Shown here piece by piece: positions 50,132 through 61,900 of a stretch of 64,000 bases of DNA (positions are counted from its first letter, which is position 1; every line of letters starts with the position of its first letter). A program made the position numbers and the translations under genes. The notes below the pieces were generated by a model, which searched no databases, was not told the DNA's origin, and saw only the letters and a program-made list of their open reading frames with translations. Where the stretch lies: positions 15,682,374 through 15,746,373 of the forward strand of contig CP137680.1 of assembly GCA_037976565.1 (NCBI GenBank), read 5' to 3'. Source of the DNA: Mesocentrotus franciscanus (lineage: Eukaryota > Echinodermata > Echinoidea > Camarodonta > Strongylocentrotidae).

Positions 50132-50412
50132 GGTGTCGTGGTCTAGGATACACCATAGGACTGTGGATCACATGGTTTGTGGTTCAAGTCCCACTGTGAC
50201 ACCAGTGTCCTTGAATAAGACATTTAACTACATTTGCGACTCTCCACTCAGGTGTAGTACATGGGAAGCTTGTAGGAATTTTCCTTGAATGCTTTGAGCA
50301 TCTTGGGGCAGCTTGGCTAAAGACAGGGTAATAAGACTATTTTCTAGGTGCTTTGAGCATCCCCTAGGATGGATATGTGCATAATATTAAGGTAGCAATT
50401 ATTACTATTATT
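50132..50412 (+). mobile_element. tRNA-derived SINE, family A
   Basis: GAGGTGTCGTGGTCTAGGAT head, GGTTCAAGTCCC B box, CTCCACTCAGGTGTAGTACA body, TTATTACTATTATTATT tail. Confidence 0.8.
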
Positions 50413-50985
50413 ATTTCTCATAATGAATTTTCAAGAAGATTCTTGCCTATCCCACCCCCCCCCCCAAAAAAAAGCAGCAAACTCAAAGTAAAACATGCTG
50501 AGAGAATTAAGACAGTGGACTAACTATACCTTTTTGTGGGCTGTATACATAGGTGGACCCAAACTACATGATTTCTATGTTTCTCTCTCCCACCACCCCT
50601 TCTTCTCCTTCCCTCTCTCTCTTACTCTCTCCCTTTCCCTCATTAAATAGTCATTAAAATCAGTATCTTTCACAGAAAAATCATAACAAATAACAAAAAA
50701 TATTGGTTTGGAATTAGTTTCATCTCATACAGATATTTTATTCAAATTCAGTTCATCAATGATCATCATTTTCTCATTACCGGGTACATTTCAACAGGAC
50801 AACGAGAAGACTAGTTTGTTAGTCTCAAACCAATCATGATCATACATTTGAAAATATCTATTCTATTCCGTTGCCCATACAATACTGATACACATGAATT
50901 CTTTGCTACAAACCCTGAAACGGAAGTAGCTCAATTATAATATCAAGGTTGCTTAATCTTAAAGCTCTAATTTATTTTCCATATA

Positions 50986-51212
50986 CAGTGGAATCTCATT
51001 ATAAAGAGCTCTCATAATAATAATAATAATGTTGGGTTCTTGTATAGTGCTCATATCTGTCAGACACGCAACACTCAAGGCGCTCCCATAACAATGTAAT
51101 TTTGCTGGCTCCAGCTCTTGATATTTTATTTTTACACTGATCTAACAAGAGTCCTGATATAACAAGGTAATTTCCATGATCCCAAGGACCTTGTTATACT
51201 GAGTTTCCGCTG
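50986..51212. mobile_element. pogo-like MITE interrupted by a SINE fragment
   Basis: Ends CAGTGGAATCTCATTATAAA and ACTGAGTTTCCGCTG with TA flanks. The middle (about 51018-51125) is an inverted SINE family A tail with (AAT)n and TGTATAGTGCTCATATCTGT. Confidence 0.65.
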
Positions 51213-51248
51213 TATGTGTCACATGTGGTCATATGGATAAATAAGTAA

Positions 51249-51317
51249 CCAGTGGGAGTCAGAAGGACATTAAATTGCATTGTTTTACACAGTCAATGCC
51301 CTTCTGGCTCTCATTGG
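51249..51317. repeat. ~70-base foldback, GAGCCAGAAGG family
   Basis: CCAGTGGGAGTCAGAAGGAC pairs with GCCCTTCTGGCTCTCATTGG. Confidence 0.8.
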
Positions 51318-52099
51318 ACAATATCATCACATACATGTGCATTGCTTCTTCATCATTCACAATGGCAAATGGCTTCAAATCAATTGCCGTTTATTATTAA
51401 TCAAAGGTTAAAAGAATGTTACATGAAATTAAACAAATTTATGTTAAAACACACAAAAACCCAAACACAGATAGGACATTAAATGGTGTGAAATACATAA
51501 AATTAATAGTGAGAGCTAGAACATACATTGTAACAGTAACTGTGCTATGTAATGTACTGTACAATGTAAGTTTGGTACAAAATATAGTAGCATATTGCAC
51601 TTGACAAAAATACAATTTTCGGAGTGCACAGGTTTGCGATATGATAGTAGTGGTGAAAAACGATCATGATGGTGAAAAACTAAAATAAATACAAAATAAG
51701 AAAACATACATGATCGTGTGTATGATGGTGGTGATCATGACGATGTCATAAGTCACAAGAATATATTGATTTTATAATGTTCAAGAGGTAATGCCTGATT
51801 TAACCCTTTTGAGACGGCCATTCCACATTTTGCGGTTCGGCTCAATAACTTTTGATTCAGATCCCTAAAAAATATGCCAGATACACGAGTGGAAAGGGCA
51901 ACTGCATATATATATATATTTGTTTCACGACAATATTGCATTTGATGTCCGGAATTCTATAAAGTAATATAAGCTTTAAAATCTTTATACTGGCAACACA
52001 TTGAGAAATTCAAAATCATTGTTTTTCAATCAAAACTGGCCATTTTCAACTTTTCCACAACATTCCCGCCCATGTATATCGTTTTCAGAGACATCACAT

Positions 52100-52105
52100 T
52101 TTATT
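52100..52105 (-). terminator. candidate polyadenylation signal for the transporter gene
   Basis: TTTATT on the plus strand reads AATAAA on the minus strand, 3.7 kb after the stop. Others lie further left, so the true end is uncertain. Confidence 0.2.
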
Positions 52106-54235
52106 CAAACAATGTACAAACGAAAGAAAAAATGGTATTGTTGCCAATTTGAAGAACAATATGTGATTAATTTAGCCCTAGAAATAAATCCTGTCCTGAA
52201 AGGGTTTAAATAAATAAGATACTATTAAACATACATTGATTCAAAAGACCAGATTGAATGTTACAGTTGTCTATGACATTTCTCCTTAATTTGGCTTAAT
52301 TCTAGTCACAACTTTTATCCAGCCTCGGAGACTAGTAATCTTTTCTTTCACTCGGCCAATCATTCTGTTATCATTACGGCAGTGGTTATTATTGTTTGGT
52401 GATGGATCTCTACTTCACATCCACTCTGACAAGAGCACATCAAATCATCTTGTGTCTTCCAATGCATTTGGCATGCAATTTATACAATTTCATTCCATTC
52501 CATGTCACCAATATTCCAAGTATAATTTAACCTTGTATGTTAGTATGAACTACGTGTATGTACAAATAAAAATGTAATAAATTAAAGTGTACTGTTAAAA
52601 TAAAAATATAAGATTTTAACAACATTTCACAGAAATAAGTCTAATCGGCCAACCCCAAAACAAATCACACGACAATCGATTTACAAGAAAATATAAACTT
52701 TACAATTGTACATGTAATTCCACAGATATACAATGTACAATTTATACATGATAAATAAACTATTGACAATTCTGTATGACTCAGAGAGGGCAAATAATTA
52801 CATCATTCATTCTATAAGTATGCATAAATATTTGAAGAACCAGCATATTCCTCAACGAACATTATCTACGTTAAATATATGTAGTAACTTCTTAACTGGA
52901 TTAAATTCATGACATATCATACATAATTTTCAGCCATTCGTAACTAAATCTCAACATTGTGTTGCTCCTAATAAACAAAATGTATGGATCTCACAAACGC
53001 ATTCATTACTGAACATGTATGTCAGCATCACATGTATCATACCATATGTTCTGTTGACTTTTGAGTACTGCAGCCCTCATTATTCGCACAAATCGATATT
53101 TACTGTCGCTCGTAGTCCCAAATAAAAAGCTCACATCTTTATCTTCAAACAAATTTAAACAGAGCTACATTTATATAGATAGAACATTTTTGTAATGTAA
53201 TCTAATTCAGTGCATAAATCTTTTTTTAAGTGCCTTGTTACAAACGATTACATTAAGTCTTTTCCTACCTAACAACATGGAATGTATGCAAACCACATTC
53301 TGACTATTGAAATACAATTATTTGTAACAGGTGAATTAAATAATTTGCAGTGAGGCACTTAACAAAGATTTGTGCATTCAATTTCAGTACATTACGAAAA
53401 TGGCCCATTACTGTTACATGTGTTTACACAATGCTCTCACATTGCATTTGCCAACTGACAATCTGGAAGATGTTTTCATATCACAGAGCACAAAAAAAGT
53501 GAGATTTCGAGCTAAACAAAAAGTTTGGTATGGTTTGCTTTGTTAAAATTCCTGATGATCTGAAATTACAAAAAATAATTCTACCAGGCTACATTGTACT
53601 ACACAGGCAGATCAAATAAAATATTCTAAACCATCTCATAACAACATACAGCATCAAAACAAAACATATGACTTCTCAAGGTTTTAAACTACAAATTTAG
53701 CAAGCCATCACCACTACAAGCTGACAAAACCTCACAGGACCCACTGCTGTAAGATTGATTGTGGTTCTAAAACTTCTAGTAAGCTGTTAGTTCCTGAAAC
53801 CACGAGTGCATCCACAAGTAATGTTATCCACAAGGTCCTTTACTACAAGATAATCTTGTCGTTTGAACCTAGCTTTTACGCTCATGGTATGGGCAGTCAC
53901 CTAGATCATACATGCAACAATAATGCCAATGTTCGGTGATTCTCAATCATGTATGTTACTACCGTATACATTATGACCCCAAATTTAAGAAATATTTGGT
54001 TCTTTTCGACGATAATATATGACGCAGCCTTTAAAAATATATTATGTATGCGATATTTACATTTCTTTGATACATAACATTGTAAATAGTGAACCACTTG
54101 AGCTGTAATGAGGATTGAAGAAAAAAAACTTCATACATCTCAATAACTGATATAAAAAGTATTAACAATGGAAGACATATGGATTGCCTTATTCAATATC
54201 GTAGGGGTGTAACGGTTGTGCGAGCTGTGTCTGAT

Positions 54236-54475
54236 TCTTTATAATCATCTGAATTTATATAGCTCTTAATATGGAATACTGTATCTAAGCGCTTTACAGA
54301 TATTATTCCCCCGGTCATCGGAATCATTCACGCACAATCTGCACCATTTCCACTCCCTGTGGCAATTACTAACACAAAGGCTTTCGTCATCCTACCAGGT
54401 CCCTATTTCTCTCCAGGGTATGGAGTTGCAAATGTAGATTAATGCCTTGCCAAAGGACATTTCTTCCATTTCTAC
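54236..54475 (-). mobile_element. SINE family A-like, inverted
   Basis: CTAAGCGCTTTACAGATATT and ATGCCTTGCCAAAGGACATT match the tail and body of the inverted SINE near 63414. Confidence 0.65.
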
Positions 54476-54601
54476 ATGCAAAAGGACTTTTCTTCCACCT
54501 TTGGTCTCTTCAGATCAATTCAAACTTAATAAATATCATTCAAAAATTAATAGCACAGATAAACATGACACAATGTCAATGACACACCAACTTTGTAAGC
54601 A

Positions 54602-54694
54602 TATTGTCCATTGAAAACCAGAAGGGCATTGACTGACTCTATATGAATGTTCAATTATAAGAATTAATGTCCTTTTGGCTCTGAACGGACAGTA
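54602..54694. repeat. ~90-base foldback, GAGCCAGAAGG family
   Basis: TATTGTCCATTGAAAACCAG pairs with CTCTGAACGGACAGTA, with AGAAGGGCATT against AATGTCCTTTT. Confidence 0.75.
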
Positions 54695-54747
54695 TTTTGG
54701 TCTTTGAATTTCTCCTGAAGGACGGTTACCCTGTGTATATATCATAT

Positions 54748-54818
54748 CTGCTGAGAGCCAGAGGGGCGTTAACTTGTATCATTTTACACAGAGTGAACGC
54801 CATTGTGGCTTTCGGCAG
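54748..54818. repeat. ~70-base foldback, GAGCCAGAAGG family
   Basis: CTGCTGAGAGCCAGAGGGGC pairs with GCCATTGTGGCTTTCGGCAG. Confidence 0.75.
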
Positions 54819-55060
54819 AAGGAATCTTGAAATCTCGTTTCCTTCAAATTGGACTGATCCACTTCCCTAAATGCATTATGAAATTTAATCCATTCATGAC
54901 ACTAATGGTAACATAAACCGATGAGAACCACATTTTATCACTATTGGTGATTTTAGCAATGTGCACGAATGTTTCTGTTCTTTAAATGACCATAAAGGCA
55001 TAAATTAATATCAATCGATACAGAACAACCCATGAGTTTGTGCAGGAACATGGTAAAGAG

Positions 55061-55188
55061 TATACCTCAGACACACTGTCAAACCAACTCCTAACTGACT
55101 GATTCTTGGCCGTTCGGGTGCTGGTGTAAATATTTCTTTGGTTTGTTGTCGGTCTGGTGTTGGTCTCGTTGGTCTGATTGAGGTATTA
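55061..55188. mobile_element. short inverted-repeat element, TACCTCAGTCACA family
   Basis: TATACCTCAGACACA at the left and TCTGATTGAGGTATT at the right; related to 7581-7704 and 20775-20906. Confidence 0.65.
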
Positions 55189-55347
55189 CTAATTAAGTCT
55201 CCAATGACAAGTTCCCAGTTTCATTATGAATTTCACATCTCGGTTTTACTTAATGCATTAATCCACCCTAAAACAGGTGCATTTAATTCTATGGAAAGAA
55301 AGTCCCATTCAATGTCTGGCAGGTCTGATGCTGTACATAATGTCACC

Positions 55348-55413
55348 TGTTGAGAGCAGGAAGGACATTAGCTCATATACTCCAACAGAGTAAACGCCCT
55401 TCTGGCTCTCAAG
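55348..55413. repeat. ~65-base foldback, GAGCCAGAAGG family
   Basis: CTGTTGAGAGCAGGAAGGAC pairs with GCCCTTCTGGCTCTCAAG. Confidence 0.8.
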
Positions 55414-55818
55414 AAAACAATATGACAACTTCGAACACGACCCTGCCAAAGAACAACAACTGAGATACAACGTCCCATGATCACTGTTCACAAGGAACAA
55501 TATCTGCCACTCGTTCACTTGCTCACTCGCTTGTATAGTTAAGTAGATAAGTCTGGGGGCAGAGGAAGGGGAGCAATAATGCCTACATACCCCACTGCAT
55601 ATTTACCACACGATTCGTTCTCCATTTTCTTGTGTCACGTGTGATTGTTATTTTTTCTCATGTTTTGTAAGATGGGCCTCGAACAAATCTCTATCAATCA
55701 AAGAGGGCCTTGAGTTTCAAAAGGTTGAGAAGCGCCGTCTTAGCACACGAATTTGGGCCACTGTAGAGCTTAACTACGTTTGGTCTTAGCTGAATGGATA
55801 GAATGTTTGCAGCGGTCT

Positions 55819-55903
55819 TCATATGCCGGTATCTACCACAGTGTGGTTTGGATCTAGGCTCGGAAACAGTCTCTTGAGAGCATCTATTGTCCCTAGTACT
55901 GTC
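55819..55903 (-). CDS. transporter last coding exon
   Basis: Encodes TVLGTIDALKRLFPSLDPNH, then VVDTGI and TGA. Preceded by CTCTTCAG. Confidence 0.9.
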
Positions 55904-58900
55904 CTGAAGAGCCGGGAGAGAATTTAAGAAAGAATGAAAACAAAATGAGAGTTATTGATACAATATTCTTTGGGAGAACTTTAGACCCCTAACATATTTA
56001 AACACAGTTAAGGATCACTCAGATATGATGTGCTAAACTGTAAAATGCTTCATATTTCTGTATCTTATAACACAGAGCTCAGTGAATAAATGACGGACCT
56101 TTTTTGCACACAGTTGCCATTCATGTACAAATACAAAAATTTAAAAAACCACAGTAACAACAACAACAAGCCTGTAAAGTTAATTCTAAATAATTAAAAA
56201 GAAATTAGTTTAATTAGTTTTCTGTTTTCTGTTTCTGAAATCACATTGATTTGCATAGGAAATTTACTAGCCACAGGGAATCTAGATTAAATCACCAAGA
56301 TAAATACCCAAATATACAATTTCTCTCCTAGGATGTCATCAGGAAAATGACTGTCATCTCAAAAGATGGTTTAATTGTCTGCCTAAAGTTGACCTTAATT
56401 TGAATACGACAGATTTTGAGGTATTTTTTTATTCATCGGCGCTATGCGCATTTCGAGGCCGTGTGCGTCGGGGTGGAGATTTTGTCCCACATTGTATCAA
56501 GGTTGCGTGGATTTGCGTGCTTTTTATAGCATGCCATTGTGTATACAGTAGAGGGAGGTAGATCCTAGTCAGTCACATTCCTATAGATCCTGTCAGGCCT
56601 AGTTAGATCTACAGTTGACCGAGAGGGATCTCATTATAGCTATAACTATATAGATCTAAGCCTTTGCTTTAATAAGATTTTGCTTCTGAATTAATAAGTT
56701 GGAGAGATTAATTGACAATTAATGTTGGGAAGCTACAAAAATATAAGCCTATCAGTATCAACACACTGGATGGGATGCATGAAGGGCTCTATAGCTGTTA
56801 CTTTAGGCCTCTAATTTTAACTCTGTTTTACTAGTCAAATTAAATATCATAGTAATTTAAAAGGTTTAAGAGTCTGTATACTATGTTGTGGAGAAAATTG
56901 TGAAGTGTTTTGTAACTGCTCTGTGTATTGGATTGGATTGGATAAACAAAATATTATATTGCCTGTACTAATAATTTGCACATATGTGTATACATATTTA
57001 TCATCAATAAATACATGACGATGAATAATGATCAACTTACGCTATACAACCCATGAATATGAGGAGAACGTCTAAAACCTTGCCCAAACATGAACGGGAT
57101 CTGCACAAAGAAGTAAAATAAGAAATGAAAGTCATTTAAACTCAGATTTGTAAGGGCAAATTAAAATGAATAAAAACTGAAGATGTAGGCTCGAAACGAT
57201 AACAGTCTTTCACACATAAAAGTTTGTTATTAGCGTTATATTTTCATTACGACATGACATCTGAATTAAAATGTAACACTAAATTATATTCAAAACCTAT
57301 AAATGACGACTGTTCTTGAATTAGAATATATCTCTTTTAAAAATGAAGCTGGCCACATGATGAAGATAGGGCTCGGATTTTCTGCAAACACACTTCTTGT
57401 TGAAATAAGAGAAATTTATCTCAATACAGAATGCCAATATCATATTTTAAAAAATTGATCATCAAACTAATAATATGAAATATCTTGTATCATTAAATGT
57501 ATGATATGTACTTCACTTTTTTATGAAGACTGGCCCACCTACATATTTAGATTTAATAAATTCTAAAAATGATGACTTACTCTTGGAATATTCTCCAGTG
57601 GATAAGGCCTGGTAGAATGAAAGCTAAAAGGGTGCAGCACGTCGCCCCTACTAATGCCATGAGGGTAGTAAAGTTTGGTATTAGCACTACCACCACGGCT
57701 GTCAACAAAACCATGCACAGTCGCAGCAGATTCTAGAGAAATTAAGTAACAGAGTCAAACATCAAAAGTGAATAGTTTATTTCTGAATAAAGTAAAGCTA
57801 TATTTTGACCAGTCTTCCTTTGACTGATTTAGTTGTTAGTTCTTGAAACTGTCATGCTTGCATTAGGATTGATTTTTGTTGTTGCATCTTGCCAGTAGAC
57901 AAGACTCCCATTTCATTTCAAACCATTTCTTAGCATCCTCTTTCAAAACAATGTGATTCCCTTGGATCTTTGATAAGGTTTCCATTGTTCTATGATTATG
58001 CAGTGTAAAAATAAACAATAAATGTATGATTGATGAAATTCCTTATATTACCTATACTTATTTCAATATTGGAATCTCTCTATAACCTCCAAGACAGGGA
58101 TATTATTATGATGTTAGATTAAAATGAAGTATTGAGTCAAAGACTTATACCTTGACTATTCATCTATATATTTCAGAGGTGTTGTGGTCTTGTGGATACT
58201 TCACCGAACCGCGAATCATGCCGCAGCACTAGTGTCCTTTGGCAAGACATTAATCTACATTTGCCACACTCCACCCAGGTGAAGCAAATGGGTACCCAGT
58301 AGGAAGAAATTCCTTGAATGCTTTAGCACCTAATCATGGCGGCTCAGCTACAGCCAGGGTAATAATGTGATACTTTGTATTAAGCGCAGTGGAGTATATT
58401 CACATAGTACCTGTTCTATATAAATGGACCTATTATTTCTATTATTATTATTATTATTATTATATGATTACAATTATTTTGATTATTATGATTATTATTA
58501 TTATTATAATTGTAATTATAACTAGAAAATTTTGACTACAGTACAATAAGAAATCAGATGGAGGGGAAATATCATATCATGTCAGATTAAGTTAAGTGAG
58601 AATGAAGCAGAGACTCACCGCTTTAACAACCTCATTATTAGGATCTGTAAGCAACCTCTTCTCCAGGATTCTGATGACAGGGAACATCATGACAGGGTAG
58701 GTGAAGTAGAGAGAGAAGGAGAGCAGAGCCTGGACGGCATGGGGTAGCACACCGTCGGGTAGATTTAGGGTGATGATGTTCATTGTTTCAGGGCCGAAGG
58801 ACTGCAATAATATAAAGAGAGTTGCAAAAATGTTTGACTAATCAGCCATCACTACTTTATGCCTTTGGATATTAAAGTCTTGGAACCAGTAGAATATCAA

Positions 58901-61900
58901 TACACCAAACATATTAGTTAAAGGCATGGTTTAACAATGTTAAATCTGAGATGCACGGCCCTACGTGTGATCAGTGTCTGTGATATGGTGTAATAATGAA
59001 GCCCTTAAAAAAAAAAATCGCGCTTCAAAATGATCAAAAAGTGCCTCAAAAAAATAAAAATCTTTGAGTGACCGGTTTTACCATACTCATTTTCCCCAGT
59101 AGACTGTAGTGGTATGAAAACTGTTAGGAAAACGCAAAATTTGGTTTCGATTTCCAATCATAAATATCTTGATAATCAGACAGGCCATCGGCTTGTAAAA
59201 GTCATGGGGTTCCTGACTGACCTAAAGGTTTATAATTATGATTGCAGCATGAGCTAAATCCAGGATTTTGTTTCAGAATCTGAGACAAAGTTACCGGATC
59301 CCTTTAAGAAAATGCTTCGTAATAAATACCACTTAATGTCACTTTTAGGTAAAACTATTTTAGAACAAAATTGCAACTAATGAAGTGAACAATAGATGTT
59401 ATGTTAACGTTAGGAAAAATAGTACAGGAGGGTGTTCTTTTTAGAGGACCTATAATAATATGTATCTATAATATATTTTGAGTAGTGCCCCAAGGGAGAA
59501 GGAACTTACGAGAACAACAGAAATTAATGATATTTTTGAACACGGCAAATGGGAGAGTTATCCACGTCCTACGTCACAATCCACTGACCAAACTACCAAT
59601 TTGAGATTCGCATAGACTTAGTGATCTCTTATTTCAAACATTCATAACTTCCTTAATATTGGTCCGATTTATTTCAAGCTTTTGCCATTCTGTTCCCGTT
59701 ATTTTTCTGCTTTCATTCAAATCAACTTATTACAAGGGTAGGATTTCCCTTTAAAGAATTATGGAGACTGGTAACAGTAGTAACATAATTAGGGCTGCGA
59801 CGAGTAGTTGAATACTCGAATACTCGCACTGTTGACAGCTACTCGAGTACGATTTTTCATACTCGAATACTCGGCCGCCATTTTTTTTTTTTTTGCTATT
59901 TTTTCAGTGGTTTTACAACCATCTCTGTGTCTCAACATAATGCGAATAAAGAATACTATTTAAAGCTAACCTACCTTCCTAATTTGAAGGGAAGAGATTT
60001 AATAAAAAGTGTCGATTTATTACGCAGGAGATCTTTTCTGAGCAAGGTAGCTAGGCCTCCAAAGCGCTGACATAATTCCCTTCAGTAACAATGGCTGCGC
60101 AAGTCCAAAGGCCGCATTGCGACATAATCCTTTTCTTCGGTAGCAATGGCTGCGCGAGTCCAAAGTCCGCTTTGCAACATAATCCTTTTCTTCGGTGACA
60201 ATGTCTGCCCTAGTCCAAAGTCCGCATTGCGACATAATCATTTTCTTCGGTAACGATGGCTGCACGAGTCCGAAGTCCGCATTGCGACATATCCTTTTCT
60301 TCGGTGATTGACAGGGGCGCGCAAGTCCAAAGTCCGCATTCCGACATAATCCTTTTCTTCGGTGACATACTTTTTTCTGTGGAAACACGCTGATAGATTC
60401 TAGATCTAGACTAGATCTAGACTAGATTTGTTTGTATTATTTTTATCAGAGCGTCGGCTTCGAAAAAACAGTCGGGACTGTACCGACTCAGGCTTATTTG
60501 TGTAAGTAAAATCACCAAAATAAAGGCTAGCTAGGTATTAAGTTTTATTTTTAAATATTTAAAAAAAAACAAAACAAAACAAAAAACATGGCGTCCGAGT
60601 ATTCGAGTATTCGCGGGCAAGACTGGGAGTGTACTAGAGTACCTCATTACACGGTTATGCACAGCCTTAAACACTATCATACAAATAATGGTCAATGTTA
60701 AGAGATGGGTTATCTTCAATGCTAAGATGGAAAAGATGAACATTCCCTATTCGTAGTGTCAGCTAATCATACAGACTGTACATATGTAGGATAATTCCCC
60801 ATACATTTGTATCACCATTGACTTACCAAATATCCACATGCTCCAAACCCAATGAACAAGACCGTCATGGAAATAATTGCCAATTTGAATATTCTGCAAA
60901 AAGTAGAAAACAGTTTAGGAATTATCAATAATTACTCATTACAAACAAATGTGGCAAAGATTCATAAATCACATTTATTAGAATTGCACAAGACCAGTCT
61001 CGTGAAATTTTTCTTTGTTCACAACATTAAAGTTGAAAATTTACAGCATTAAATAATTATGTACACATGGACATGTAAGCTTATTCACTAAGCTCTCAAC
61101 CTACTCAATAAGACTCAATAGTGCTTCAACACAGAGTGCATAGTTTAATATCAGATGATATACACTGAAAATAAAATGTATTCCAAGAATGAAATGTTAC
61201 TTACGATCTAAATTTATCCCTTTTATCCATTGCTACAGAACTCTCCAGGTCAAGTATCATTCCAGCTCCCTGAAAAAAATGAAAAAATGAAAAAATGAAA
61301 AAATGAAAAATGATTTAATCATAAAATTAAATGGAAATATATCAGGATATGAAAACACAAATGGGGATACAAGTAACAGTTATTTCTTTACAGGACACAC
61401 TCTAGAATACACATGCTACAGAAAATCTTTAAAAAAACTTGTAAAACATGACAATTCGAACTCACTGCTCCAAATAGGAAAACATTGCTACAATGAAACT
61501 TACATAATTGTTCATGATTACAGCAAAATGGAAATAAACAAGACGATATTAAAGGTATAGACCAGTTCTGGTCATGTGATTGCATTGTGAAAGAAACATT
61601 GTGGAATCGATCAGAAAAGGTTGATCATCTAGCATACAAGTATTGGTGTGTACTGCAAGGTTCTGGAATCATCAAAATGATAAGAAATTTGGCCCAGTCT
61701 TGGTAAAGTTACAAGCACTGTACACAGAAAGATGTATATGGAACTATATACCGGTACGTGATCGCGATATCTATCCAGTCCGGATCGATATGATAATTTA
61801 CCAAATATATCAATTAGTAGGCGGTTTCCCGGCAAAATTTGTATCATCACGTATTAGTCAAAACATATTCTTTCACATGACTGGTATATAAGAGCTTCCA

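Larger units (their letters stand above)
49936..55818. other. region between convergent genes; probable transporter 3' UTR
   Basis: No exon is supported. It holds SINEs, a nested pogo-like element and four foldbacks, listed separately. The transporter stop is at 55819. The nearest minus-strand AATAAA I noted is the complement of TTTATT at 52100-52105, which would give a 3' UTR of about 3.7 kb. Confidence 0.45.

Noticed and set aside
60020..60388. A 122-residue minus-strand repeat protein
   Set aside because: It is the translation of a 55-base minisatellite inside a hAT-type element.
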